Origin: AP-15 sp963788085
Lineage (GTDB): Bacteria > Pseudomonadota > Alphaproteobacteria > ATCC43930 > CGMCC-115725
Assembly: GCA_963788085.1 (NCBI GenBank)
Contig: CAWBFS010000017.1
Coordinates: 186,001 to 250,000 of the forward strand
Length of the DNA: 64,000 nucleotides
Direction of reading: 5' to 3'
How positions within the stretch are numbered: the stretch's first letter is position 1; every line of letters starts with the position of its first letter. The notes beneath the pieces are model-generated. The model made no database searches. It saw nothing but the letters and a program-made list of their open reading frames with translations, and had not been told where the DNA came from. The position numbers were made by a program, and so were the translations under genes. Positions 45,999-56,671 of the stretch are shown piece after piece.

Positions 45999-47006
45999 GC
46001 GCGATGGCGCTGCCGCTCGCCTTGACAATGGGCGAGCCGGCCGGCATCGGCGGTGAGATCGCCCTCAAGGCTTGGCTCGACCTTCGCGACGACCTCCCTC
46101 CCTTCTACTTGATCGACGATCCCGATCGACTCGCGGCGCTGGCTCGGCGGCTCGACTGGCCGGTGCCGATCCGGCCGATCGACGCGCCGGATCGAGCGCC
46201 CTCCGTCTTCGCGGACGCGCTTCCGGTCGCTACCGATCGACACGACTATTCGTGCCCAGCCAGGCCGCCCAGACCCCGGCGATGCGCCGGCGATCCTCGG
46301 CGCGATCCAAACCGCCGTCCGCGACGTCCGCAATGGGCGCGCCGCGGCGCTCGTCACCAACCCGATCCACAAGGACAGCCTGTATCGAGCCGGCTTTCAC
46401 CATCCTGGACACACCGAGTACCTCGCCGAGCTCGCGGGGGCTGGTGCGGCTCCGGTCATGATGCTGGTGTGCCCGGGGCTGCGCGTTGTCCCGGTTACCA
46501 TCCATCTCGCGCTGCGCCGGGCGATTGAAAGCCTGTCCTCGGCGGCCATCGTCCACGCCGGACGCATCACGGACGCGGCGCTGCGCCGCGATTTTGGTGT
46601 CGGCTCTCCGGTCCTGGCGGTCGCCGGGCTCAATCCGCACGCCGGAGAGGCCGGCAGCCTCGGCCGCGAGGAGATCGAGATCATCGAGCCGGCTGTCGCC
46701 GAATTGCGTGCCGCCGGGATAGATGCGCGCGGCCCCTTGCCGCCCGACACGATGTTTCACGCCGAGGCGCGCAGCGCCTATGACGCGGCGCTGTGCATGT
46801 ACCACGACCAGGCGCTGATCCCGATCAAGACGATCGACTTTCATGGCGGCGTCAACGTGACCTTGGGTCTGCCTTTTGTGCGGACGTCGCCCGATCACGG
46901 AACGGCGTTGGCGATCGCCGGCCGCGGCACCGCGCGGCCCGATAGCCTGATCGCCGCGCTGCGGCTGGCCGCTGAAATGGCTGCCAGGCGCTCGGCCGGC
47001 AGCTGA
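45995..47006 (+). CDS. pdxA: 4-hydroxythreonine-4-phosphate dehydrogenase PdxA (one frameshift)
   Basis: PdxA oxidises 4-phosphohydroxythreonine in pyridoxal-phosphate synthesis. TMGEPAGIGGEIALKAW starts it; after a shift near 46230 (one base too many around GGTCGCTACC) the frame continues PIDTTIRAQPGRPD, AALVTNPIHKDSLYRAGF, HPGHTEYLAELAG, CMYHDQALIPIKTI and SPDHGTALAIAGRG. Metal-binding histidines are therefore in place. About 336 residues, normal. Confidence 0.92.
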
Positions 47007-47029
47007 AGGGCGATCCGTCTGCGTCCTCC

Positions 47030-47845
47030 TTGCCGCCGCTGCGCGAGGTGATCGCTCGGCACGGCATCGTTCGCACGCAAGAGCCTCGGGCAGAATTTTC
47101 TTCTCGATCTCAATCTGACCGGCCGGATCGCCCGCGCCGCGGGGCCGCTCGAGCATGCGACCGTCATCGAGATCGGGCCCGGTCCGGGGGCTTTGACGCG
47201 GGCCCTGCTCGCCGCCGGGGCGCGCCGCGTCGTGGCGATCGAGCGCGACGAGCGCTGTCTCGCCGCCCTCGGCGAGATTGCCGCGGCTCATCCCGGCCGC
47301 CTCGAGCTGGTCGCCGGGGACGCGCTGAGGCTCGACCCGGTCGAGCTGTCGGATGCGCCCCGCAAGATCGTCGCCAACCTGCCTTACAATATCGCTACCC
47401 CGTTGCTCATCGGCTGGCTCGATCGGATCGGCGAATACGAGAGCCTGACGTTGATGTTCCAGCGCGAGGTTGCCGAACGCCTGACGGCGACGCCGCGCAG
47501 CAAATCCTACGGACGGCTCTCGGTCCTGGTTCAGTGGCTGGCCGAGCCGCAAATTCTGTTCGATATCCCGCCGCGCGCCTTTGTGCCGCCGCCCAAGGTC
47601 ACCTCGAGCGTCGTCCGCATCGTTCCGCGCCCGGAACCGCTCGCCCCTGCCGACCAGCCTGCCCTCGAACGCGTCACCGCCGCCGCATTCGGCCAGCGCC
47701 GCAAGATGCTGCGGACCAGCCTCAAGACGCTCGGCGTCCCGGTCGAGCCGCTCCTCGCGCGCGCCGGGGTCGCGCCGACCGCCCGCGCCGAGGAACTACC
47801 GTTGCCGAATTTTGCGCGCTCGCGCGGGCCGTCGAGGACGGATAG
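47030..47845 (+). CDS. rsmA: 16S rRNA dimethyladenosine transferase RsmA/KsgA (two frameshifts)
   Basis: RsmA dimethylates A1518 and A1519 of 16S rRNA. The start LPPLREVIARHGI reads from a TTG; a shift near 47085 leads to ARKSLGQNFLLDLNLTGRIA, EIGPGPGALTRALL (SAM motif I), VANLPYNIATPLL (the NLPY catalytic motif) and VPPPKVTSSVVRI. A second shift near 47795 gives the usual end VAEFCALARAVEDG and TAG at 47843-47845. Joined length about 271 residues. It starts 24 bases after pdxA. Confidence 0.9.
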   Translation: MPPLREVIARHGIVRTQEPRAEFSSRSQSDRPDRPRRGAARACDRHRDRARSGGFDAGPARRRGAPRRGDRARRALSRRPRRDCRGSSRPPRAGRRGRAEARPGRAVGCAPQDRRQPALQYRYPVAHRLARSDRRIREPDVDVPARGCRTPDGDAAQQILRTALGPGSVAGRAANSVRYPAARLCAAAQGHLERRPHRSAPGTARPCRPACPRTRHRRRIRPAPQDAADQPQDARRPGRAAPRARRGRADRPRRGTTVAEFCALARAVEDG

Positions 47846-47950
47846 CCGGGCTCGGCGTTGATTGTCATCGAAACTGTAATCAATCTGTCGCCCCAGTTTC
47901 ACGAGCCCCCGCATAGCGTCCCGCCGTTTACCTAAAATGAGGGATAAATT

Positions 47951-49721
47951 ATGCGGAAATTCCTGGAAGGCGCCGCTGTCGGCGCCGGGCTTCTGGCGGC
48001 TTCGGCAGGTTCGCCGGTTCATGCCAATTCGCAGGAGGATTACAACAAAGGCGGCGTTAAGCACGTCCTGCTGATCAGCATCGACGGCATGCATGCCGTC
48101 GATTTCATCAACTGCGCGCAAGGCATCAGCGGTGTTAACGGCGGTGCGCCCTATTGCCCGAATCTGGCCGAACTTGCCGAGACGGGGGTGAATTATCTCG
48201 ACACTTCCACCTCGAAGCCGTCCAATTCGTTCCCCGGCCTGATGGCGCTGGTGACGGGAGGCTCGCCGCGTACCGTCGGCGCGTTTTATGACGTCGCCTA
48301 TGACCGCTCGCTCGATCCGCCCGCGACGACGACCGGGAACGGCGTCGCCGGAGCTCCGGGCCTTGCACGCCCGGGACGCCTGCCGACGGGTACGACCACG
48401 GAATTCGACGAAGGGATCGATATCGACCAGTCCAAGCTGAACGGCGGAGCACCCAACGGCGTGGACGGCGGCATCGCATCGATCGATCCGAACAAGCTCG
48501 AGCGCAATCCGACCCGAAACTGCGCACCCGGTCTATCCTTGGAACTTTGTTCGCACGAACACGATTTTTGGCGTTGTGCACGCAGCCGGCGGCTACACCG
48601 CCTGGTCGGACAAGCATCCCTCCTACTCGTCGGTCTCGGGCCCCGGCAACGGGACCAACGTCGACGACTACTACTCGCCGGAAATCAACTCGATCCCGGT
48701 AGCGTTGCCCACCGTGCCCGGGTGCAACCCGCTGCCGGATCAAACCGCTGTATCCAGCAGCAATGCCTGGACCGACAGCTTCCAGAACATCCAGTGTTAC
48801 GACAGCCTGAAGGTGCAGGCGATCCTCAACGAGATCGGCGGCAAGGATCACAGCGGCACTTACCACGCGGCCGGTCCCCAATCTCTTTGGAATGAATTTT
48901 CAGGTGGTCAGCGTCGGCCAGAAGCTGATTGAGAAGAGTCTTTCCACCACCGTGACCGGCGGCTATCTCGACAATATCGGCACGCCGAGCGCCGGCGCTG
49001 CTGAGCGAGATCGAGTTTGCCGACAGCTCGATCGGAGCAATGGTCGCTGCGCTCAAGAGACGCGGGCTCTATCAATCGACCCTGATCATCATTTCGGCCA
49101 AGCACGGCCAGAGCCCGATCAACTCCGCTCGATATTTGGGCATATCGACTACGCCTGGTGACCCGATAACGACATCGCCGGCGACGATCCTGGAAGACCT
49201 GCTGCCGTCCTCCGAATCCCCGGCAAACCCCAACGGGATCGGGCCGACCGAAGACGACATTTCGCTGATCTGGCTGTCGGATTCGACACAAACCACGAAT
49301 GCCGTGGGAATGTTGGAAAGTCAGTCGCCGGCGACCGAACAACATCGCCGGAATCGGCGAGATCTTCTCTGGACCGGGGATTGCCCAGATGTTCAACCCG
49401 CCGGGGCTGCCGCCGAATGGCGACCCGCGCACGCCGGATATCATCGTCACGCCGAATATCGGCGTTACCTACTCCGGAAGCGGCAAGAAGCAGGCTGAAC
49501 ACGGCGGCTTCTCACACGATGACACGAACGTGATCATGTTGCTGTCAAATCCGAGTTTTCCAGCTCGAGACGGTGACCAGCCCGGTCGAAACCTACCAGA
49601 TCGCGCCGACGATCCTGGCGGCGCTGGGTCTCGATCCCGAACAAGCCTGACCGCGGTGCAAGAAGAGGGCACCCAGGTGCTGCCCGGCCTCGACCTCGAC
49701 ATCGGCAAATCGCCTTGGTAA
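47951..49721 (+). CDS. Secreted type I phosphodiesterase/alkaline phosphatase-family protein (many frameshifts)
   Basis: The N-terminus is a secretion signal (EGAAVGAGLLAASAGSPVHA). The core motif KHVLLISIDGMHAVDF and the nucleophile region KPSNSFPGLMALVTGG (serine where many relatives have threonine) match nucleotide pyrophosphatase/phosphodiesterase-type alkaline phosphatases. Later metal-site blocks SAKHGQSPIN and EHGGFSHDDTNVIML lie in other frames, as does YQIAPTILAALGLDPEQA near the end. At least five shifts occur (near 48530, 48890, 49010, 49330, 49560). The total of about 590 residues is plausible. Whether it is a decayed gene or only error-ridden sequence is unclear. Confidence 0.72.
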
Positions 49722-49760
49722 CAAACTCGCGTGATAGGGCGTCCCGCTCGGGGCGCCTTG

Positions 49761-50397
49761 TCAGCCGGCACGGAGGGTGGCGACGAATTCGGCGAGGCCG
49801 AGTCTGTCGTTCGCGCCGCAGCCTCTCCGCCGTGACGATGGCGCGGACCTGCGCGACGCTCTCCTCGACGTCGCGGTTGACGATCACGTAATCGTATTCC
49901 GGCCAGTGGCTCATCTCCTCGGCCGATTTGGCCATCCGGGAGGCGACCACCGCGGCGCTGTCCTGGGCGCGGGCGCGCAGCCGCGCCTCGAGTGCGGCAA
50001 GGCTCGGCGGCAGCACGAAGACCGAAACGAGATCCTGCGGGACGCTCTTCGCGAGCTGCTGAGTGCCTTGCCAGTCGACGTCTCCGACGACATCGCGCCC
50101 GGCGGAGAGCGCCGCCTCGATAGGCCCGCGCGGCGTGCCGTAGCAGTTTCCGAACACCGTCGCGTGCTCCAAGAGTTCGCCTTGCGCGAGCATCTCGTCG
50201 AAGCGCTGCCGGTCGATGAAATAATAGTCGCGCCCTTCCACTTCGCCGTCCCGCGGCAGACGGGTCGTCACCGAGACCGACAGGGCCAGGGCAGGGTCAC
50301 CGGCGACGAGCCGCCGGGTGATCGTCGTCTTTCCCGCCCCCGATGGCGACGAAAGGACCAGCAAGAACCCGCGCCTTTCGATTGCTGGCGGGCTCAT
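49761..50397 (-). CDS. gmk: Guanylate kinase (one frameshift)
   Basis: Phosphorylates GMP to GDP. P-loop SSPSGAGKTTITRRL near residue 16; SVSVTTRLPRDGEVEGRDYYF is the GMP-binding block; FGNCYGTPRGPIEAAL and DVDWQGTQQL follow. Shortly before the end (about 49800) the frame shifts; the other register supplies LGLAEFVATLRAG and a TGA at 49761. About 211 residues, normal. Overlaps yicC by 4 bases. Confidence 0.93.
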
Positions 50398-51282
50398 TCG
50401 ATGTTCTGCACCTGCTCGCGGAATTGCTCGACCGCCGCTTTCAAAGATAGCCCCACTCGGGTCAGCTCGATGTCGGCTGATTTCGAGCACAACGTATTGG
50501 CTTCGCGGTTCAGCTCCTGGCAGAGGAAATCGAGACGGCGTCCGACTGCCTCGTCCTGCCGCGAGCAGATCGGCCGCCTGATCGAGATGCGCCCGCAGGC
50601 GCTCCAGCTCCTCGCGGATATCCGAGCGGGCGATGAGGAGCGCCATTTCCTGCGCGATCCGCTCCTCGGGCATGCCCGGGGCGAGATCGGCGACATTCGC
50701 CAGCATCGTCTGCAGCCTGTCGCGAATCGCCGCCGGCTGGGCCGCCGCGCAACCCGCCGCCGCCTCTACCAGCGCCGCCATCTCCGCGAGCTGGCTGTGT
50801 AGTACGGCGGCGAGACGCGCGCCTTCCTCCGCCCTGGCGTCGGCCAGCGCATCGAGCGCTCTCGCCCAGCTGTCGAGAACGGCATCGCGGCGTTCCTCGA
50901 GCACGGCATCAGGTTCGTCTTCGACCGTCTCCACCACGCCGCGCAGAGCCAGCAGCCCGTCGATGCGCGGCGGCGCCGCCTCGATCTCGCTCGCCAGCTC
51001 GTTCATCAGCGCGACGAGCTGTGCCAATGTCTCGCGATTGACCCGCACTGCCGCGGGCTGGGTGCGGGTCACCGCGAGAGTGGCGGAAAAGTTGCCTCGG
51101 CGGAAACGCTGCGCCAGCAGCGAGCGAAGCTGCGGCTCGAGCGCGTCGAAACCCGGCGCCAGCCGAAGCCGCAAATCGAGCGACTTGCCGTTGACGCTCT
51201 TCATCTCCCAAACCCAGCTGATGCCGAGCTCGTCGCCCTGCGCCCGCGCAAAGCCGGTCATGCTGGCAATACCCACGCCCAC
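50394..51282 (-). CDS. yicC: YicC family endoribonuclease (one frameshift)
   Basis: The N-terminal SMTGFARAQG and EMKSVNGKSLDLRLRL are the YicC_N signature; the C-terminal DUF1732 part begins after a shift near 50560 (ADLL, then RQDEAVGRRLDFLCQELNRE) and ends KAAVEQFREQVQNIE. E. coli YicC is an RNase/adaptor that affects the RyhB small RNA. A GTG at 51276 would give the usual MxxxSMTGF spacing; the longer GTG at 51282 is equally possible. About 295 residues. Confidence 0.9.
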
Positions 51283-51317
51283 CGCTCTCCCGCTGATCGG
51301 TGTTCGGTTATACGACG

Positions 51318-52369
51318 TTACCGGACTGGCGGACCCGGTTTTTCGTCGGGAATTGCTTGAACCGGTATTCCGCGCTCCGTCTCGGCCGCGGCGCTGTGGT
51401 GATATTGCGAGACGTTTCGGCTGTGTTCGGCGAGGTTCGTGGCGAAGACGTGGCCGCCCGTTCCATCGGCTACGAAGTAGAGCTCATCGGTGAAGGCCGG
51501 TCGTGCGGCCGCTCGCAGGGCGGATATTCCCGGATTGTCGATCGGGCCGGGCGGCAGTCCCTTGGTCAAATAGGTGTTGTAAGGCGAGAGAACCGCCAGA
51601 TCGGTACGGGTCAGCCGGCGGTCGAACCTCTTCGAGCCCCGATCGCTCAGGGCGTAGATCACCGTAGGATCCGATTGCAGCCGCATGCCCAGGCGCAGCC
51701 GGTTGATGAAAACTCCCGCGATTCGGGCCCGCTCGTCCTCGCGCGAAGCTTCCTTTTCGACCAGCGAGGCGAGGATCAGCAACTCCCGCGGTGTCGTGAA
51801 GCGGTAAGTCGGGGCGGCGCTCCGCCCAAACCTCGGCGAGTGCGCGCGCCATCGCCCGCTGCATGCGGTCGATCATGTCCTTTCGGCGATCGCCATACTC
51901 GTAAAGATAGGTTTCCGGCAGCAACTCGCCGTCGGCAGGCGGCGGGCCGGGATCCCCGTCGAGCGCAGGCGCGGCTTGCACCAGCGCTAGGATTTCCGCG
52001 CTGGTCAGACCTTCCGGGATCGTCAGCCGGTGCTTGACCGTCTTGCCGCTGGCGATGATGTCCATCGCCTGAAGCGCGCTCGTTTCGGCCGGAAACTCGT
52101 ATTCGCCGGCCAGTAGCGCGGAGCTGCGGCCCGACAAGGTCGCACCCAGCTCAAAGGAGCGCCGGTGCCGGATGATACCCTGCTCCGCCAACAGCGAGGC
52201 GATGTCGGAGAGACCGGTATGCGGCGGGATGACGATCGTGCGTAGTTCGGTCAACGGGCCGGGCGCGGCGACGTCGCGATAGAGCCCAATAGCCGGCTCC
52301 TCCCAGGATGAGGAGGACGAGCGACACGGTGACCGCCGCCCATGCCAAGAGGCGAAAAAAGCCGCGCAT
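51318..52369 (-). CDS. mltG: Endolytic murein transglycosylase MltG (two frameshifts)
   Basis: MltG cuts nascent glycan strands at the inner membrane. One N-terminal membrane helix (LLAWAAVTVSLVLLILGGAGY), a LysM-like/YceG region (IPPHTGLSDIASLLAEQGII and LTIPEGLTSAEIL), and the catalytic domain with the active-site glutamate in LASLVEKEA and SDPTVIYAL, YNTYLTKGLPPGPI. Shifts near 52265 and near 51790 split it in three. About 350 residues. Placed after fabF as in many Alphaproteobacteria. Confidence 0.92.
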
Positions 52370-52408
52370 CTATCGCGCCCGTTTCCCGCGACCGCGCGCC
52401 TCGAGCGC

Positions 52409-53672
52409 TCAGGGCGGCCCGGTAAAAATCAGCGAGGCATTGGTGCCGCCGAACCCGAAGGAATTAGAGAGCGCGTAGTTCACCCTGCGCTCCTTGGCTT
52501 GCTTCGGCACCAGGTCGATATCGCAGGACGGAGAGGGGTTGTGGAGATTGAGCGTCGGGGGGACGACCCCATCGCGGATCGCCAGGATCGCGAAGATCGC
52601 CTCGACGCTGCCCGCCGCTCCGAGCAGGTGTCCGATCGCCGATTTTGTCGACGACATCGACAGCTCGTAGGCATGGCCGCCGAACAGCCGCTTCACGGCA
52701 CCGAGCTCGATCTCGTCGCCGAGCGGGGTCGATGTGCCGTGGGCATTGATGTAGTCGATCTTGTCCGGCGCGATGCCCGCGCGCCGCAGGGCGTTGCGCA
52801 TCGACCGAAACGCGCCGTTGCCGTCCTCCGCGGGAGCGGTCAGGTGAAATGCGTCGCCGGACATGCCGTATCCGATTACCTCGGCGTAGATCTTCGCTCC
52901 CCGCCGCCTGGCATGCCCGTAACTCTTCGAGGACGACAATTCCGGCGCCCTCACCCATGACGAAACCGTCGCGTTCTCGGTCCCACGGACGCGATGCCCG
53001 CGGCGGGTCGTGGTTGAACCCGGTAGACAGCGCGCGGGCCGACGCAAAGCCGGCGAGGCCGAGGCGGCAGATCGCCGCCTCTGTCCCGCCGCAAATCATG
53101 ACGTCGGCGTCATCCAGCATGATCAGCCGCGCCGCGTCGCCGATCGCATGCGCCCCGCTCGAGCAAGCGGTCACCACGGCGTGGTTGGGCCCGGTGAAGC
53201 CGTACCGGATCGAGACGTGGCCGGAGGCGAGATTGATCAGGTTGGCGGGAATGAAGAACGGCGAAAGACGGCGCGGACCGCGTTCGTGCAAGGTCAACGC
53301 ACCATCGGTGATTCCGGGCAGCCCGCCGATGCCGGAGCCGATTATCACGCCGGTGCGCTCGCGCGCCTCCTCGGCTTGCGGAGTCCAGCCGGCATCTTCG
53401 ACCGCCTGGGCGGCTGCGGCGAGCGCATAGACGATGAACCCGTCCATTTTGCGCTGGTCCTTGGGCGGCACCCAATCGTCGGCGTTGAAGAGGCCCGCGG
53501 CAGTCTCGCCGCGCGGCACCTGTCCGGCAATCTTGACCGGCAGGTCGGAAACGTCGAACGACTGAATCGCTCGGACGCCCGACACTCCCTCGACCAGACT
53601 GCTCCAGTTCCGTTCGAGGCCGATCCCGAGGGGTGTCACCAGCCCCATGCCGGTCACCACGACGCGTCGCAT
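52409..53672 (-). CDS. fabF: 3-oxoacyl-ACP synthase II FabF (one frameshift)
   Basis: FabF elongates acyl chains by condensation with malonyl-ACP. Active-site triad: cysteine in VVTACSSGAH, histidine in NAHGTSTPLGD, histidine in STKSAIGHLLGAAG; the glycine-rich end NSFGFGGTNASL is intact. A shift near 52905 lies between VVLEEL and HARRRGAKIYAEV; removing one G from a GGG run restores it. About 420 residues. acpP is 77 bases upstream. Confidence 0.95.
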
Positions 53673-53749
53673 CGTCTTCTCGTCACCCGCGCGAGGTGGG
53701 AATGCCGGCAGCATGCGACCTGGAGTGGGGGAGTTCGGCAGCGGGCGGC

Positions 53750-53983
53750 TCAGCTGTGCGTTTCGATGAAGCTGACCGCATCCTTCACCGTCACGATCTT
53801 CTCGGCCGCGTCATCCGGGATCTCGCACCCGAACTCTTCCTCGAAGGCCATCACCAGCTCGACGGTGTCGAGGCTGTCGGCGCCCAGATCGTCGATGAAG
53901 CTGGCGTTTTCGGTCACCTTCGATTCGTCGACGCCCAGATGCTCGACGACGATCTTCTTGACCCGATCAGCGACGTCACTCAT
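53750..53983 (-). CDS. acpP: Acyl carrier protein AcpP
   Basis: A 77-residue acidic protein carrying the 4'-phosphopantetheine serine S37 in GADSLDTVELVMAFEEEF. It shuttles growing acyl chains between Fab enzymes. Intact, normal length, in the usual place between fabG and fabF. A 211-base gap upstream, larger than others in the cluster, probably holds its own strong promoter. Confidence 0.98.
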   Translation of the reverse strand: MSDVADRVKKIVVEHLGVDESKVTENASFIDDLGADSLDTVELVMAFEEEFGCEIPDDAAEKIVTVKDAVSFIETHS

Positions 53984-54194
53984 CCGTTCTTATCCTCAGT
54001 GGCTTGCTGGAAATCGTTGAGGCACCAAACGCCCCGGCGGTGTCGGCCATGGCGGGTGGGCCTCCCCGGATCGCCCTCAGGGACCGCCCCAGGACCGCCC
54101 TCGGGACCGCGTCGACATCAGAGTCACGGTGCGGTCACATAGCATGTTTCCCCGGCACTGCAAATCGACTGCTCCGGGGCGCGGTTCAAACGCT

Positions 54195-54932
54195 TCATAC
54201 CATGACCATACCGCCATTGATGTGCAAGGTCTGGCCGGTGACGTAAGCCGCTTCGGCGCTCGCCAGGTAAACCACCGCCGCAGCCACCTCTTCCGGGGCG
54301 CCGAACCGGCCGGCCGGAATCGCTTCGACGAGCCGCGCGCGTTGCTGCGCCGTCAATTTTTCTGTCATCGCCGTCACGATGAGGCCCGGCGCGACGCAGT
54401 TCACGGTAATGCCGCGACCGGCAATCTCGGCGGCGATCGATTTCGACATGCCGATCATCGCGGCCTTCGCCGCCGCGTAGTTTGCCTGTCCGGGATTGCC
54501 GCTGACCCCGACCACCGAGCTGATCCCGATAACGCGTCCATGACGCCGACGAATCATGCCGCGCAGCACCGCGCGGATAAGCCGGAACTGGGCCGTCAAA
54601 TTGACGTCCAGAACTGATTGCCAGTCTTCGTCCTTCATCCGCAGCGCCAGCGCGTCACGCGTGATCCCCGCGTTGTTGACGAGGATGTCGACCCGGCCCA
54701 TTGCCGCCTCGGCCTCTTTGGCCAATCGATCCGGCGCCGTTGAATCGGCGAGGTCGGCCAGTCCGACATGAACTCGCGCGCCGAGCTCGCCAGCCAGCGC
54801 TTCGAGCGCGGCGGAACGCGTTCCCGCCAGCATGAGCTCCGCGCCTTGACGATGCAGGGCCTTGGCAATTGCCCCGCCGATCCCGCCGGAGGCTCCGGTA
54901 ACCAACCCAGTTTGGCCAGACAGATCGAACAA
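54195..54932 (-). CDS. fabG: 3-oxoacyl-ACP reductase FabG
   Basis: NADPH-dependent SDR that reduces 3-oxoacyl-ACP. TGASGGIG at 12-19, NNAGITRD, ISSVVGVSGNPGQANYAAAK with the Ser-Tyr-Lys triad, and the final YVTGQTLHINGGMVM. Start TTG at 54932 (FDLSGQTGLVTGAS) has GAGG upstream and fits the family length of 245; GTG codons further out, one overlapping the fabD stop, are in frame. Intact. Confidence 0.95.
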   Translation of the reverse strand: MFDLSGQTGLVTGASGGIGGAIAKALHRQGAELMLAGTRSAALEALAGELGARVHVGLADLADSTAPDRLAKEAEAAMGRVDILVNNAGITRDALALRMKDEDWQSVLDVNLTAQFRLIRAVLRGMIRRRHGRVIGISSVVGVSGNPGQANYAAAKAAMIGMSKSIAAEIAGRGITVNCVAPGLIVTAMTEKLTAQQRARLVEAIPAGRFGAPEEVAAAVVYLASAEAAYVTGQTLHINGGMVMV

Positions 54933-54979
54933 CCGCGAAACCTCTACCCAATGATAACCCACGGCGATTCCCTGGGTCG

Positions 54980-55924
54980 TCACAGCTCCTCGAGAAAACT
55001 CACGATTTCTGCCGGTGTCCCGACGGAGCGCGCCGAGAGATCCGGGTCGATCCGCTTGGCCAGCCCGGTGAGCACGCGGCCCGCTCCAATCTCGACGGCC
55101 TCTTCGACCCCATCCTGCTTGAGAAAGAGCATGCTCTCGCGCCACCGCACCATCGCCGTCACCTGTTCGACGAGGCCGCGGCTTATCGTTGCCGGATCGC
55201 CCGTCGCGGTGGCTGACACATTGGCGACGAGCGGCACCGCAGGCGGTTGCAGCGCGACCCGGCCGAGCGCTTCTGCCATGACCTCGGCGGCCGGGGCCAT
55301 CAGCGGGGAATGAAACGGCGCACTGACCGGAAGCGCGATCGACCGCCTCGCCCCCTTTGCGCGAGCGATTGCGATCGCCCGTTCGACGGCTTGCCGGTGC
55401 CCGCTCACGACGACTTGGCCCGGAGCATTGTCGTTTGCCACCGCACAGACCTGGTGCGGGCCGGCAGCCTCCGCCGCAACCGCCCGCCCTTGCTCGACGT
55501 CGAGGCCGAGCAGGGCCGCCATAGCTCCCTCGCCGACCGGAACCGCCTCCTGCATCGCGCGGCCGCGCAGCCTCAGCAGCCGCGCCCCGTCCCCGATGCT
55601 GACTGAACCTGCTGCCGCGAGCGCCGAGTATTCACCAAGCGAGTGCCCCGCCACGAAAGCAGCGCGCCGGGTGAGGGCGAAGCCGCCCTCCGCTTCGAGG
55701 ACGCGAATGACCGCAAGGCTCGCCGCGAGCAACGCCGGCTGAGTGTTTTCAGTCAGGGTAAGCTCGCTTTCCGGTCCTTCGAACATCAGTTTCGACAGGT
55801 GTTGCGATAAGGCGTCGTCCACTTCCGCGAAGACCTGGCGCGCCGGCGCAAATGTCGCCGCCAGGACGCGTCCCATGCCGACCGCCTGCGAGCCTTGTCC
55901 CGGAAATACGAATGCCCGCTTCAT
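54980..55924 (-). CDS. fabD: Malonyl-CoA:ACP transacylase FabD
   Basis: Loads malonyl groups on ACP. FVFPGQGSQAVGMG starts it; nucleophile S95 in GHSLGEYSALAAAG, catalytic histidine in VSAPFHSPLM, and VEIGAGRVLTGLAKRI near the end. Intact, 314 residues. First gene of fabD-fabG-acpP-fabF-mltG-yicC-gmk, divergent from rpsF. Confidence 0.97.
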   Translation of the reverse strand: MKRAFVFPGQGSQAVGMGRVLAATFAPARQVFAEVDDALSQHLSKLMFEGPESELTLTENTQPALLAASLAVIRVLEAEGGFALTRRAAFVAGHSLGEYSALAAAGSVSIGDGARLLRLRGRAMQEAVPVGEGAMAALLGLDVEQGRAVAAEAAGPHQVCAVANDNAPGQVVVSGHRQAVERAIAIARAKGARRSIALPVSAPFHSPLMAPAAEVMAEALGRVALQPPAVPLVANVSATATGDPATISRGLVEQVTAMVRWRESMLFLKQDGVEEAVEIGAGRVLTGLAKRIDPDLSARSVGTPAEIVSFLEEL

Positions 55925-56030
55925 GTCAGAACCGCGTTCCCCCTTCGCCCGGCTCCCTGTTTTGGTCGATGCGTGCCGCGTGGTGATAGCGACGCCACGC
56001 CCATTGTCAAGGCGGCGTTGCGTCCTCGTG

Positions 56031-56058
56031 TTGCGCCAGTGCCGGCCTCCCATATACT
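56031..56058 (+). promoter_or_regulatory. Candidate sigma-70-type promoter for rpsF-rpsR
   Basis: TTGCGC (56031-56036) and TATACT (56053-56058) are separated by 16 bases, about 90 bases before the rpsF ATG. TATACT is close to the -10 consensus and stands out in an otherwise GC-rich sequence. Prediction by eye only. Confidence 0.45.
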
Positions 56059-56149
56059 ATGAAAATTCAACCCTTGCCGGCTCGGCCGGCTCGATTCGAT
56101 CCGCGCTCGCGCGCCGAATCCACACTAGCCATAAGGGACCTGGTCCACT

Positions 56150-56671
56150 ATGCCCCTGTACGAAAACGTGTTCATCGCGCGCCAGGACATTTCCGGCGCC
56201 CAGGTTGATGCCCTCGCCGACACTTTCACTCAGCTCGTCAACGACAATGGCGGCGAAGTGAAGAAGCGCGAGTACTGGGGGCTGCGCAACTTGGCTTATC
56301 GCATGCGGAAAAACCGCAAAGGTCACTACGTATTGATGAATCTTATCGGCTCCCCCCGCAGCCGTGGCCGAACTCGAGCGAACCATGCGGATCAACGAGG
56401 ATGTGATCCGTTACATGACGATCCGCGTCGACGAGTTGGAGGACGGGCCTTCGGTTATCATGCAGAGCCGCGGCAGCCGTGACGATCGTCAACGGCGCGG
56501 CGATCGGGAGAGATCGGGTGATGGGCGCGAGATGGAGCGGCCTGCCGCCGAGCGCCCGGTTCCCGAGCAGGCGGTCCCCGAGCAGGCGGTTCCCGAGCAG
56601 GCGGCCCCGAGCAGGCGGTTCCCGAGCAGGCGGTCCCCGAGAACCCGGTCTCCGAAAGGGCGGAGGCGTAA
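56150..56671 (+). CDS. rpsF: 30S ribosomal protein S6 with a long repeat tail (two frameshifts)
   Basis: S6 core: LYENVFIARQDISGAQVDAL, KKREYWGLRNLAYRMRKNRK, then after a shift at about 56357 (a run of six C, one too many) AVAELERTMRINEDVIRYMT. The core ends near residue 105. A charged segment (RQRRGDRERSGDGREMERP) follows, then six to seven VPEQA-type pentapeptides, ending SERAEA and a TAA directly before the rpsR ATG. A second shift in the repeats at about 56604 is repaired by one extra C. Total about 173 residues against about 131 in E. coli. Confidence 0.93.
56559..56662 (+). repeat. 15-bp tandem repeats encoding VPEQA in rpsF
   Basis: About seven units of GTTCCCGAGCAGGCG with third-base changes (GTC/GTT, GCC). 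In protein: VPEQA three times, APEQA, VPEQA, VPENP, VSERA. One unit lacks a base, causing the second rpsF frame break. Confidence 0.85.
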
